A stretch of 64,000 bases of DNA, from the NCBI GenBank assembly GCA_030323885.1, contig JASIRB010000504.1:186001-250000 (forward strand). Direction: 5' to 3'. The stretch comes from Branchipolynoe longqiensis. Its lineage: Eukaryota; Annelida; Polychaeta; Phyllodocida; Polynoidae. Below, piece after piece: positions 33,981 to 45,092 of this stretch. Each line of letters begins with the position of its first letter. The stretch's first letter is position 1. Under the pieces are notes generated by a model. That model was not told where the DNA came from and did no database searches. It saw nothing but the letters and a program-made list of their open reading frames with translations. Both the position numbers and the translations under genes were made by a program.

Positions 33981-34027
33981 GTCTCCCTAGCCTGAGGCTA
34001 GCCAGAGGCTTAGTACCGAGGTAAAAT

Positions 34028-34344
34028 AGTATAGTTATACAAGTCTTACCTTGGTATAGATGATGGATAACTGTTGTTTTCCCGAGGTACAAGCCTCGGA
34101 TAGACGTGGGCTAGGGCCCACCCACCACGCCCAACAACGTCTATTACGTTTGCTTGTGCCAAGACGAAAATATGATAGCATCCATTGTCGATTAAAGTCA
34201 TTTTTATCCTGAATAAGTAGATAAAGATTGCTGGACCCGGATCTGCTTCCTTCTCCCTAGCCCACATCTATCCGAGGCTTGTACCTCAGGAAAACAACAG
34301 TTATCCATCATCTATACCAAGGTAAGACTCGTATAACTATACTA
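34028..34344. mobile_element. Palindromic element related to DIRS terminal repeats
   Basis: The left arm (from atagttatacaagtcttacc through cgaggtacaagcctcgga) and the right arm are inverted copies of about 85 bp. Just inside the right arm, tgctggacccggatctgctt is the complement of the sequence following the left DIRS terminal repeat (28954-28990). It looks like a terminal-repeat-only derivative of a related DIRS family. Confidence 0.65.
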
Positions 34345-35725
34345 TATATATATACTATGTGTATATCATATGTATGATGTATATACTAGTCATATATAAA
34401 ATGTATGTATTGCGATGGCATCATACGATGCCCACGCAGTAAATACATTTGATATATGCACTAGTAATAGTATATATGTCATATATATGTCACCCGGTCA
34501 CCACAAACATCATTCCTGCTGAGACGAAGGGACATACTGACAACACATGATATGGACATAGAAAATCATCATCAACCTCATTTGGAACACAATCGCAGGG
34601 ACGCGATCAACCAACTATTGGCCACTACTGTTGCATCAACATGCTGAACCAACAGAGGTAGACAATCGTTTATGCTGAGCACTTTCCTGATTGTTTGTGA
34701 AGTGGGCGAGACTCCTCGCCCTGTGGCATTCATGGGCGTGTGCCGATTAACCCGTATTTGGAAATACGGGCTACTCGCCATGGCAGACCGCGAATGCCAA
34801 ACATTCATGGGCACCGGGTTTCCGGCCGTAAAGCGTTGCTAGGAGACGCAAACTGCGACTCGCCTGGCAACGATAGAAGGTCGGGCGTTCGGACCCAGAC
34901 CGATCAGACATATTTAATGACGCTCTGATGTTTTAGCCGAGTTTTAGGCCTATATTATCGAAATTCTAAACTTGTTTGAAATTAAACATTAGGGGAGGGG
35001 TTTGTATAATACTTCTACGACATATGCTGCGAACAATGTTAGTTTTGGTTAAGAATAAAAAGCCGTGAGCTCTTGGAAAAGTAAATTGGAACGTTCCTTG
35101 CATTCTTTACTATCCTCCAGATTTATATGGAGTAAACCGCCATGGTCGAACTTAACATTGGATTGCTTTATATATATATAATTAAGGGCCTTAAGCCTAA
35201 ATAGGCCTTATGCAGCTACTTAGCCCATCTGCGGGGAGATTATACCAGACATATGAACAGAACTAACGTATAGATCTTATGGCTAAAATAAGACAGTAAC
35301 GTAGGCTGATTATCAGTGACAGTGGTAGTGACACTAGCGCATCTGCTTAGTTTTGGATCAATTTAAACATATTAAATACACTGTAAGGCGAGTAGACCAG
35401 CCAGTTAGTTGAAATAACTAAGTAATTGCTTTAGGCCGATAAATGCGAGAGGGGGCAAACCTCTGTATTTAGACGATACTCTGGCTGGCCGACTTTAGCC
35501 CAGGAAGGACACCGACAGACACGGACTACCTGCAGACGGGACGAGGGGCAGCGGCGGCCCGCCGCTGGCCCAGGAAATTCACATGGAAATAATTATATAA
35601 ATTAACATGAAGGCTCGCCTTAAGCGGGGGGTGGATTAGCCAGACGGTTAAATTTGTAACCGTAAGGGTAAGGTTATCCTTGGGAAAAGTACTTGGTTTT
35701 TCATATTTCTGCATCTTATTTCATA
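34345..35725. other. Unassigned DNA
   Basis: A TA-rich start (34345-34500) is followed by mixed sequence. At 34751-34770 a 9-bp stem (cccgtattt/aaatacggg) forms a hairpin. GTTGCTAGGAGAC (34835-34847) and CCTGGCAAC (34863-34871) resemble RFX X-box half sites. No gene or known repeat is recognised. Confidence 0.4.
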
Positions 35726-35729
35726 TATG

Positions 35730-35930
35730 TCAGGAACTGACCATCCCATAAAGTTGGATCAATCCTATCTGTGAACACAGAAGTAGTGGCCACCATGGAT
35801 ACACTTGCATCATTTGGTCAGAGGGTATGTTCACAATGATGGAAGATGGTAGACCTCCTAGAGGTTGGCAAGACATTTACACTTTAAAGGATGTCCTAAA
35901 AAACATTGCAGGATTTTCAGGAGAATGACC
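35730..35930 (+). pseudogene. gag relic related to elements III and VI
   Basis: A single frame with one internal stop reads IIWSEGMFTMMEDGRPPRGW followed by QDIYTLKDVLKNIAGFSGE. This aligns with the gag core of element III (AWSEKTFAMINDGRIPRGWH) and element VI (HWSERVFKLISEGRLSQGWE). It is an isolated fragment without other domains. Confidence 0.65.
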
Positions 35931-36288
35931 AGAAGCCTTGCCAGAAACATTGCATAATGTAGGAAGTGTGCTGTTGACCGGAAGCTCGCCAACTACACAG
36001 ACACCCATTAAGCTCTTTATCATTGTTATTGATGCTGTCACCTGTTGCTTTTCTGCCTCAATAACCCCATTGTTTATGTGTAGAATTTTGACAATAGTGC
36101 TTTCCAATATATTTTATAATGATAATCAATTATGGTGTACATAACGTGTGTAATATGTGATGAATAAAGTTCATTGCAAAATATCATGCATTAATAATTA
36201 TCTGCATATAGAGTAGTGCCTACACATACTGCTGTCTGTTTTGTTTGATTCCTAGTGTGGATGACATGGTGTAGTAAACCACATTCAG

Positions 36289-36350
36289 GGATTTCGTGAA
36301 ATAACTGTTTCGCGTAATCATTTCAGTGATTACGCGAAATCCCTAGCAAT
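36289..36350. repeat. Nested inverted repeat
   Basis: A 14-bp stem (tttcgcgtaatcat/ gtgattacgcgaaa) lies at 36308-36342, inside a wider pair agggatttcg/cgaaatccct. It may be the remnant of a small fold-back element. Confidence 0.55.
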
Positions 36351-36989
36351 TTTAGCGATTTCATGCCACAATTGCACAGGTTTCTGGGTTTAATGCTATA
36401 ACGGCAGCAGCCGTTCTGGTTGTGCCTATGTGTTATCATTTGCCCCCTGTGAGAAACTGGGTTAGAATAGTTCCTCTGCACCCCCTTGCAGATCGTAAAA
36501 GGCGACAAATTGGGCGGCTCGTTTGTCGTGATTCGAGTCTTGTGTCGGTGGAGAAGGGATCCTGGTGCATGAGGACTGCAAGGGGCCAAGGCTCCATGTG
36601 GACCAACACTGGACTTTCGCCTTGACTTCATCTAGATGAGAGGTTGGACTGGCCCGTTCCAATCAATTGGCTGGTCATGCAAGCCCTAGGTAGATTAATG
36701 GAGAATGAATATATTATATCATACACCAACTGTATTCATATTTATATATATCACAACTACCACGTCATTCTTCACATCCTAGAAGGCAGTGGCTAGGGTC
36801 AATCTAGTACTGGTTATACTTTTTTGCCCCTATGCTAGAGTATATTATCCTCGTATCAATTTTGAGGGCTCCGTGTTGGGTGGGGAGCGAGGATGACAAA
36901 CCAAAAAAACCTAAATATGGCTATACAAAATCCCCCAAACAAAAAACGAATATTCGACACGGAAACGAAATGGGACTCGGATTCGGACC

Positions 36990-37952
36990 CACGTCCGAAA
37001 GCTGATGATTGGCCACGGTTCATTATGATCGAATCATTAAATGATTAGGCATCAGTTGCCAAACTTTCCCCTTTTGCCATTCACAAGGGCATTATGGGAA
37101 TCGCTGGCACAGTTAAAGACGTGAAGAAGCTACAAACTGGACATATTCTGGTGGAGTGTGCTAAGAAAGTGCATGCCGACCATCTGCTACTCATCAAACT
37201 CTCAACTCTAGCAAGGGAGTAATCCGGACTAGAGATCTTGATGATATTGATGAGGATGAGATAGCACATGAGCTCAAGTCTCAAGGAGTGTTAAACGTAT
37301 AAAGAATAGTTATAAAGAGGGATAACAAGTCCATAAAAACAGAGACATATATCCTCACGTTTAGCAAGCCTTTTCCACCCCAGAATTTGAAAATTGGATA
37401 CCTTAGTGTGAATGTGGATATCTTCATCCCAAACCCACTTCGGTGCTTCCAATGCCAGAAGTTTGGTCATGGCAAGGATAGATGCAAAAACGAAACCATC
37501 TGTTTTAAGTGGGGTCAGAAAGGTCATGACAACACCAGTTGTCAAAACCAGTCAAAATGTTCTAATTGCCTGGGTGACCATATGGCCATATCTAAAGATT
37601 GCCTGTCTGGAAAAAAGAAAAGCTCATTCAGCAGATCAAAACTGAAAAGCGGCTAAGCTACCCAGGAGCACAAAGGCTCGCTGAGGCGAATACTCCCTCG
37701 CCAACCACCAAGAGCTATGCTGCGGCGGCCAGAGTCTCCAACAGGACAATTGAATGCCAGACTGAACTAACGTGGTTGACTGGGGGGAAGCCCACTACCT
37801 TCACCCCAGTCCCGAATCCGACTCCGGTTTCGACTCAAAAAAATAAAAATAGTAATAATAATTTTGCGGTGCAGACGCTGGCTGAGCCAGAGATGCCCAA
37901 AAAGAACAAATTTGTCGGACCGAGTTCTGAAGGGATCTTTGACCCATACTGA
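36990..37952 (+). pseudogene. LINE ORF1 (gag-like, zinc knuckles)
   Basis: An RRM-like N-terminal part (GIMGIAGTVKDVKKLQTGHI and LVECAKKVHADHLL) and ETYILTFSKPFPPQNLKIGY precede three zinc knuckles: CFQCQKFGHGKDRC, CFKWGQKGHDNTSC (the second Cys is Trp) and CSNCLGDHMAISKDC. A Ser/Pro-rich tail follows. Several frame breaks occur before 37387; the zinc-finger region itself is open. It would bind LINE RNA. Confidence 0.75.
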
Positions 37953-37971
37953 CAGAATGTCCAAGGGGGTC

Positions 37972-38056
37972 ATCGATCTCCAAAAACTTAATATTAAATC
38001 GATATCAGGCGCTCGATCTCCAAAAACTTAACATTAAATCGATATCAGGCGCTGGC
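37972..38056. repeat. 42-bp tandem duplication in LINE ORF1
   Basis: Two copies of gatctccaaaaacttaatat followed by taaatcgatatcaggcgct lie side by side and differ by one base. Confidence 0.85.
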
Positions 38057-38149
38057 TGACATTCAGATGCCTGAGACTGCGGAAACCCGCAGTGGAAGTC
38101 TCTCCCCAAAACCAAAGGCGAGGAGGAGAACACCTGTCACTGCTCCAAA

Positions 38150-38740
38150 ATGAAAGTGACAGGTGGATCTCTTATTCAATGGCATTACCAACGTTTTAGG
38201 AGCAACATCGAAGAGTTCTCTCTTCTTTGTTGCAACCGTAATCCACTTGCTCTTTGCCTAGAAGAAACTTATATTAAAGCTTCTGAGAGTTTTAGTTTTA
38301 AAGGCTACACCATTTATAACAAGCACCCACCAGATGGAGACCGAACCACTGGCGGCTCCTCCATCTTGGGCAGACGTGATGTGGTATGTACGCCAGTGGC
38401 ATTAGATGCGACACTCTGTTCCATTTACATTCCTACAAGCTTCGTTCTCACTTTAGAAGAACTGGATGCCCTTGTGGACCAGTTACCGTCCCCATATTCA
38501 CTATCGGGGAGGGTGGGGGGGGACAACAGGAACACAACAGACAAGAGAATTGAGGACTTTGTGGCTAGTCATGCTCTGTGTGTATTGAATGATGGTTTGT
38601 ACACATATTTGCATCCCGGCTATGGAACATACTCTGCCATTGATCTCAGAACTGGTGCTGAACTTTTCGTGGAGGGTCTGGGAAGACCTCTGCGGGAGCG
38701 AACAGTTCCCAATTATTCTTAATTGCGAAGGGGCATCTCC
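38150..38740 (+). pseudogene. LINE AP-endonuclease domain
   Basis: The frame shows ALCLEETYIK (catalytic Glu block), GGSSILGRRDVV, LDATLCSIYIP and DKRIEDFVASHALCVLNDG, then a frameshift to LCGSEQFPIILNCEG (the S-D-H-F-P block, here SEQFP). The expected GDFN-x-HH loop is missing; the text jumps from LSGRVG to GDNRNT. The copy therefore could not nick DNA. Confidence 0.7.
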
Positions 38741-40110
38741 CGTAGAGCGAGAGAGGAGCTGGCAGCTGCGTAAAGCCGACTGGCCCACCTTCCAGACCCT
38801 ATGTCGTGAGGAGTTCACTCCAGACATCAGTGACATCGATTCCTTCACTGAGATGCTGAAATGGATCGCCGAGAAAACTGTTCCGAAGACCTCGGCAACT
38901 CCCAAGCGCCTGATGCCTCCATGGTTGGATGACGGCTGTAGGAGGGCTATTAAGGAATGAAAGAAAGCTCAGCGTAAATTCCACGGAAGACCGACTGCTG
39001 AAAATCTGGCGCTCTTCAGAATTCTCTGGGCTTGCTCTCGCAGAACAATCAAAGAAGAGCGGAGGCAGTGTTGGAGACGATTCGTTTCTAGCATTACCAT
39101 TTGCACGCCATTGGGCAAAGTCTGGACTGATCAGGAGAATCAAACAAAGGGGAGGTGATTCTTCTGGAGTCCAGCACTTGAAACACAACAGCACCATTCT
39201 CACATCACTCGATGAAATAAGTGAAGAATTGGCTCACGCCTTTGCTGGAAACTCGTCTTTGGCAAACTGCCTCCCGGGCTTTCTGGCCATCAAGGAACGC
39301 CAAGAGCGAAATCTCTTGGATTTCTCCTCAGTATGGGTGAGTTGAGGTGTTCTTTGGAAAGCTTGCATGACACAGCAGTTGGACCTAATGGAATTCATTA
39401 TAAATTTTGTAATCATCTCCCGGAACCTGCACTGAGACTGATGCTTCAACTCTTCAACAACATCTGGGAGTCGGGTGTCCTCCCCGCCTCTTTCGATTTC
39501 CAAACCTGGTTAATACCAGAGTGAAGCCAACAACTAACATCCCATAGCCCTCACAAGCTGGATCTGTAAAACCATGGAGACTATCGTAAACAACCGCCTC
39601 GTCTGGTTATTGTAGAACCTCCAATGTGGCTTCAGACGCGGGTGCAGCACCCTCGACCATTTGGTTCGCATGGAGACTTTCATAAGAGATGCTTTCCTTA
39701 AGAAGGACCACGTTGTGGCTGTCTTTTTCGACCTCGAAAAAGCCTATGACACAATGTGGCAGCACGGCATCATGGAAGATCGCCATGCCATTGGCCTTCG
39801 TGGCCACCTGCCAATTTTCATCAAGAACTTTCTAGCCTTCAGGCATTTCCACATCCATGTCAATACTACCTATTCCAGCCTACACTCACAGGAACTAGGC
39901 GTACCCCAAGGCACAATGCAAGATGCCTGAAAGTGCTAGATATTCTGAGGATGCTGTCCAGCTCAGAGTGGGGAGCGGGGAGATGTACCGAACCTTGGTT
40001 CGGTCATGAGTGGATTACGGCAGCATAGTATACGGTTCCACAAGGAAATCGTATATTGGGCTGCTAGACACGGTCCACCACCAGGGGCTGCGCCTGGCCC
40101 TTGGGGCCTT
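38741..40110 (+). pseudogene. LINE reverse transcriptase with active site deleted
   Basis: RT blocks seen are PKRLMPPWLDDGCRRAIKE (the linker before RT), GPNGIHYKFCNHLP, a shifted TSWICKTME, CGFRRGCSTLDHL, VAVFFDLEKAYDTMW (palm A) and ELGVPQGT. The YADD box and the following region are missing: the reading passes at about 39930 to LDILRMLSSSEWGA and SGLRQHSIRFHKEI-like sequence after RT. About 300-400 bp appear to be deleted. Confidence 0.7.
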
Positions 40111-40523
40111 TCGCGCCTCACCGGTTCAGAGCCTCTACGTCGAAGCCAATGAACCATGACTTAACAACAGGAGAATCAAACTGGCCATGCAGTATGTAGT
40201 CAAGATAAAAACCAATGCATTGAATCCTGCATACAATTGTCTATTCGAGCCACATGATGAATCCAGGTATGAAGCCAGGCCTACTTACACGGAAAAAGAT
40301 TGCCGTACACTTGGCCGATCAGAGCTCAATATTCACTGCGGAAGCCCGAGCACCCCTTCTCGCGTTGGAATGTATCGAGGTATCCAACCACACTAACTAT
40401 GTTATATACAGTGATTCGTTCTCCTGCCTCCTGGCTGTTGCTGGACTGAAAACAGATCACCCTATTCTAGCAACGGTCATTCATAAAATGAACCAACTGG
40501 CAACAGATGGGTATGACATCCAC
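40110..40523 (+). pseudogene. LINE RNase H domain, interrupted
   Basis: The region has LADQSSIFTAEARAPLLALE, VIYSDSFSCLLAV and MNQLATDGYDIH, as in the copies at 54.4-54.8 kb. It stops at gacatccact, just where the other copy continues TGTTGGGTCCCTGGC (the WVPGHA block). A Gypsy LTR begins there. Confidence 0.75.
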
Positions 40524-40638
40524 TGTAAAGTATGTGAACACCGTGAGTCATGTAATGTAACTGATTTTATTAAGAACCACCACTCGTGACGTCATACGGT
40601 ATTATGCTGGGGGCGTTCATACAACTACATACATCACA
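40524..40638 (-). repeat. 3' LTR of the Gypsy-like element
   Basis: A 115-bp sequence with TG...CA ends when read on either strand (TGTGATG at one side, TTTACA at the other). It carries AATAAA on the element strand and is preceded by a purine tract (gttaaaaggggaaaga). Its left end coincides exactly with the break in LINE RNase H. A second purine tract (complement of 40846-40862) lies upstream, so the LTR limits are not certain. Confidence 0.6.
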
Positions 40639-41591
40639 TCTTTCCCCTTTTAACGATATATACCAATATTTTATTATTAACCAATAACGGTTTTTTGTGC
40701 TCGACTATTTGGTGGATTCAATGGTACGTAATGATATATTTTCATACTTAAATTCCTTAATACCTTTTTATTACAGTTGTCTATTATATATTAACTAACA
40801 TCGAGATCAATGGGTTATAATTGTTACATATATATATTCGTAATACTGCTACATCTTCCCCCTCTAATCTTAACCAGAAATGTCAATAAACGTTGTGTAT
40901 TGAGTGTACTTGAAAGTCAAACACTATTTATATTTTCAAAAAACTTCACAAAATACAACAATTTTAATGATCACATTTCGTATCTAATATGAGACTATCA
41001 CAATATTCAATATTGTATTTGATGAATAAAATTTCCTAAAATGTTCAAATTAAATTTACATGCTTAAATATAACACTTATATCAGTCAACAATTTGTTTG
41101 TTTATATATCTTTTACAAAAGTATTCAGTCAATATTTAATTGATAACATCTTAGACATGTAAGACAATTTCAAAACATTTATCAAAACCAATAGGCTTTA
41201 TACTTAGCTCGATTTATGTGTCGCTTCTTATGCACACATGTGTTGTGTCCATTCTTTGTTTGACCTTAACTCTGTGTTTTTCTTATTGTACTGTTGCACT
41301 ACTAATATAGATAATCTGTAAAACAGGAACAAAAACACAACAAATGTGCATACACATATAAAAGTGTAGCAATATCGTCACGGTATATGCAACAATACTG
41401 ACCATGTATAGTTGAAATCTTAATTCTGTATCTGGCATGCGTCTTACATGTTATATAAATTTGTAACAGATGCAGAAAAATTACAAAGAACATAAAATAC
41501 ATGACTCCAATAATACCATTGAACCTAATTGTTCTGTTGTTGTCAATGAATAAGATGGTATAACATGTTCCGATATAATTAGAAATTCCAA

Positions 41592-42655
41592 TTACAAATA
41601 ACCCAATCTCTCTGTCGGGTGAACTTGTCTACCGTAACGTGTTATATAAGGTTTTTTATTATATTTTGTTTGTCTAGGATTGTTGTATGTGTCTGTTTTG
41701 CCTAACTCCTGGCCACCTGACACCCTCATGTGTATCATACGCGGTTTATCCCTGTGACACCCATAAATGAATTTTCGTTTTCGGCGTAATATGTTGTTGT
41801 CAGTGTTAATGATTTGATAATTTCTAGGGCCAGGTGTGTCTGTGTTAACTATTCTACCTCTTTTCCATTCATCATTGTGGTTCTTATATCTGACATCATC
41901 ACCAGTTGTAAGAGTAGGCAGCGCCTTACCTGCATGTTTGTCAAAATATGCCTTGTTTTGTATTTGTTTACCTTGTAACAACTGCAACTTTGAATGTTGT
42001 ATGCGTGGTCTCAGTTGATAATCCTGAGTCGGTACGCATGTTCGTAATTTTCGAGACATTAGTAATTGTGCAGGTGAGGCACCAATCCCTTGTAATGTAG
42101 TGTTTCTGTAGTTTAGTAAGCCTATATTTAGGTCACTACCATCTCTAACCACCTTTTTTATCATCATTTTAATAGTTTGGACATACCTTTCAACCTGCCC
42201 ATTACTCTGTGCATGCATAGGGTTAGTGTATATGGGTATGAAACCATATGTGCAAGAAAACTTAATATAATCCAAGCTTTTGAATTGTGGCCCGTTGTCT
42301 GATACTACATATTTAGGAATACCGTACCGTGCAAATGTCTGTTTGAGTGCATCTATAACTTCCCTGCTAGTTGTTGTTCGCAATTCTATTACTTCAGGGA
42401 ATTTTGTGTAATAATCGACAATTAGTAAGTAATTCAGGTCATTTGCATGGAATAAATCAACCCCTATTTTGTGGAATGGTGTGTCCACGATACCATGGCT
42501 TATTAGGGGTTATTTGTGCAACGTATTGCTGAATTCCTGACAAATCTGGCAACGTGAATTTTGTCAAAAAAACGTATCCCTTGCTAATTGCTTACATTTT
42601 ATAATACCTAAATGTGATTCATGAAGCTTATTCAATATATCCGTCTCCATGTTAT
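41592..42655 (-). pseudogene. Gypsy-type integrase
   Basis: The zinc-binding part (ILNKLHESHLGIIKCKQLAR, then CQICQEF; HHCC type) is at 42655-42500 with frame breaks. The catalytic core is open at 42488-41592: GVDLFHANDLNYLLIVDYYT (first Asp), YVVSDNGPQFKS (second Asp) and NPMHAQSNGQVERYVQTIK (Glu). It continues to a C-terminal region with the GDDVRYKN/PRNYQI pattern of the GPY/F domain. It integrates element cDNA; here it is an isolated remnant. Confidence 0.85.
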
Positions 42656-42704
42656 TAGAATTCAGAGACGACGTCGACTGGGATAATGTGGATGAGAGCG
42701 TGGA

Positions 42705-43100
42705 TCAGGAAGATTTATTCATTTATTTTTGTCTGGGCCCAATTAAATACGCTGACAAATTTACATGTCAATTATTAATTTGGGTGGGGTAGGTAACTTA
42801 ATTTTTGTCTGGGCCCTATTATATACGCTGACAAATTTACATGTCAGTTATTAATTTGGGTGGGGTGGGTAACTTAATTTCTTTCTGGGCCCTATTATAT
42901 ACACTGACACATTTACATGTCACTTATTTATTTTGTGTGGGGAAGGTTACTTTATGGGGAAGATTACTTACTTTTTAAGGGCCAAATTTTACCCTGAGAA
43001 ATTTACGTGTCACTTATTTTAAGGAGGGGGAAGTGTTATTATTTACAGGGACAAAGATACATGTCAGATTTTGTTTGTAAGTAGGCTAAATGGGCACAGG
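42705..43100. repeat. Minisatellite of about 80-bp units
   Basis: Four to five units contain tttttgtctgggccctatta, then gctgacaaatttacatgtca, then ttaatttgggtggggt. The last two units are more diverged. Confidence 0.85.
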
Positions 43101-43365
43101 CCTATATTATTTAAGTTCTATTTAATTTATTTTTACCACATTGCTTCTGGGGGATTTGTATAATAAGGCTAAATAATGTTTACCAAGAAATAAACTCAGA
43201 GACCAAAATCTAGATTAAAATACATAGTTATATTTACAAAAACATTTCATAAATAGTGTATAGAGGCACATAATAATTACATTATAACAAATATACATAT
43301 ATACATGGCTACGATATTTACATACTACAAACAATAAATAAATATATACAATACCAACATTAGAG

Positions 43366-44596
43366 TCACTTAGCCTCTGGGGCCTTTGGTGGGGTGTCCA
43401 TGTCCCCCGCTGGAGCAAACAGCTTCTGCAGCTCAATGTTCAAGTTGGAGACGTTGGAAATCCCCGACAGCCTGACAGATTCAGAAAACTGTCCACGGCT
43501 GTCGGAGTACTGGTTCAGCACCGCTTGGGCTGAGGCCCACACCCCGACGACGGAGCTGCCTGTCTGTTGTGGCATTGCTGCTGGAGCTGAAGTTGCTGAA
43601 CGTGCTGTAGGTGGCGAAGGCATCCCCACCGGTGGAGGAGGACCCATGGGCTGCTGGCCAAACAGAGCCTGGAGCTGCAGTACTGGCTGCAGTACCTGCC
43701 CATCGGCTTGGGGTCTGCCCGGCTGCTCGTCCAGCCCGATCTGCAGCTCAGTGCAGGTTGTCTCTGCAGCCCCCAGATCAACCTGAGCTGCGTCTATGTC
43801 GGCAAGCACCTGCAAGACAAAATAATAAAGCAAGCTAAGTGAAATGAATATAATTTGATTTTCTACAATGAGGTGAAGAATACAAAAATGCACATTATTG
43901 AAAATTATAATGCCATTCAAATATATTCATAGATTTATCCAGAATGAGGTCAATAATAAATTAAATCCATATTATTGCAAGTTAAACTGTCAGTGAAATA
44001 TATAGTACTTCCAGTTCTGCAGGGCTCAGGCTGGTGCCTGACGACTGAACTCAGGAAGCCAAACTTATCCATAATCCACTGCTCCCTCTCTGTGCGCAGT
44101 GGAGGCCCATCACCGCTCTTCTTCTTGTGAAACCTTGTGTTGGTGTCTCGTAGTGACTTGAACCAGCCCTGAAGATGTGCCACAGTATTACCCATCCTTT
44201 GGGCCTGGTCACTTCCCTTTTTTGTCTGTCGCCGGTAGTCAGTCATCCTGACGTTCCATATGACAGGGTTGTCGAGCAGGAACTCCAGCATCAGCTCCTC
44301 GTCTACTACAGTCAGAGTGCAGTCGCACATCCTCACCCTCCTCTTGTTGCGCGCTGCTGCTGGTTTGACGAGGTGGAGGGGATGGATGAGGCGCGGAACC
44401 GAGGAGGAGATCGAGAGGTGGAGTGCATCTCCATCGTCTCCTCAGTCTGGTTAGATGGAGATGTCCCCTGAAGAGATACCACTGGAGGTGGTGGTGGAGA
44501 TGATGATGTCTCCCCAGTCATCCTCTTCCTGCCTTTCCCTTTGCCACGTCCGTGGCCAAAGAGGCTGGGTGTAGTGGAGCTCTTCTTTCCCGGCAT
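43366..44596 (-). pseudogene. Second MADF-domain gene, decayed
   Basis: Paralogue of the gene at 377-2476. It has the same plan: a TATAAATA promoter, a start ATG at 44596, a Ser/Pro-rich N-terminus, a MADF domain (44336-43990, from CDCTLTVVDEEL to FGFLSSVVRH), an intron and a Pro/Gln-rich exon 2 (43809-43366) with the same tttgtcttgcag acceptor. Differences point to decay. A one-base frame change lies between the N-terminus and MADF near 44340, the donor reads GGAAGT where the paralogue has GTAAGT, and the BESS-like block of exon 2 is absent. In contrast, the TGA at the end of the MADF exon is CAG here. Confidence 0.65.
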
Positions 44597-44634
44597 GCTG
44601 GAGGTGTTGTGAGCAGAGAGCCATACTGCAGCCT

Positions 44635-44642
44635 TATTTATA
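44635..44642 (-). promoter_or_regulatory. TATA box of the second MADF gene
   Basis: TATAAATA lies about 40 nt upstream of the ATG at 44596, matching the promoter layout of the first copy. Confidence 0.5.
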
Positions 44643-44679
44643 CCCAAGGTGCGGCTGGGTCGGATGCCACCCGCACATT

Positions 44680-45092
44680 GGCATGCATTACTCACCCGTT
44701 ACGTCAATGTCATGCGTGCTGGGTGCATGCTGGCACTACACTGAAATGTGCTGGACTGTCGTTTGACATGCGTCACTCATGCGTTGTGCAACACGTTTAA
44801 CGGTCGCTAGCAGAACTTTAAGAGGGCGTTAGGCCAACGCTAGGTATATGCCACGCGCGTGGGAGCCACGTTAGCAATACATTGTGCCAAACCTTTTTTG
44901 GTTACGTTCTCATACGTTGAGATATGTTACCACTACGTCGGACTGACGCTACGCTTACGTCACTCTTGTCAACATGTGCTAATATCCAACTTGGCCCCCC
45001 GCACCCCAAAGTTTGACACATCTCGACGTAAAAATGTGATTTTACGCGTTGGGCATGCACATGCGAAATGCATCATAATGTGACAGGCCTTT
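44680..45092. repeat. Subterminal region of the second MADF element
   Basis: It holds many CATGCGT, TACGT and ACGTT motifs and ends in cataatgtgacaggcct, the same terminus as at 2858-2876. It is probably the end of a PIF/Harbinger-like element carrying the gene. Confidence 0.5.

Larger units (their letters stand above)
28914..34026 (+). mobile_element. DIRS-like retrotransposon with inverted terminal repeats
   Basis: Inverted terminal repeats of about 44 bp flank the element: the left is 28914-28957, containing cctcggtactaagcctctgg, and the right is 33981-34026. They differ at one internal position. Between them are gag, RT, RNase H, a methyltransferase-like region and YR, the DIRS order. 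A SINE is inserted next to the right repeat and an LTR-like sequence inside YR. It is the only plus-strand YR element that is nearly complete. Confidence 0.85.
36880..40523 (+). mobile_element. I/Nimb-like LINE with ORF1, endonuclease, RT and RNase H
   Basis: The order is gag-like ORF1 with CCHC fingers, AP-endonuclease, RT, then RNase H. This is the domain order of the I group of non-LTR elements. It has many frameshifts and two internal deletions (endonuclease catalytic loop and RT active site). Its 3' end is cut at 40523 by a Gypsy LTR. The preceding 36355-36880 may be its 5' UTR. Confidence 0.75.
40524..42660 (-). mobile_element. Ty3/Gypsy-like LTR retrotransposon, 3' half
   Basis: On the minus strand the integrase (42650-41592) is followed by about 900 bp without a clear gene, a polypurine tract (complement of 40639-40654) and a 3' LTR. 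Protease, RT and RNase H and the 5' LTR are not present: the element ends at about 42660 against a minisatellite. It was inserted in the LINE at 40523. Confidence 0.75.
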
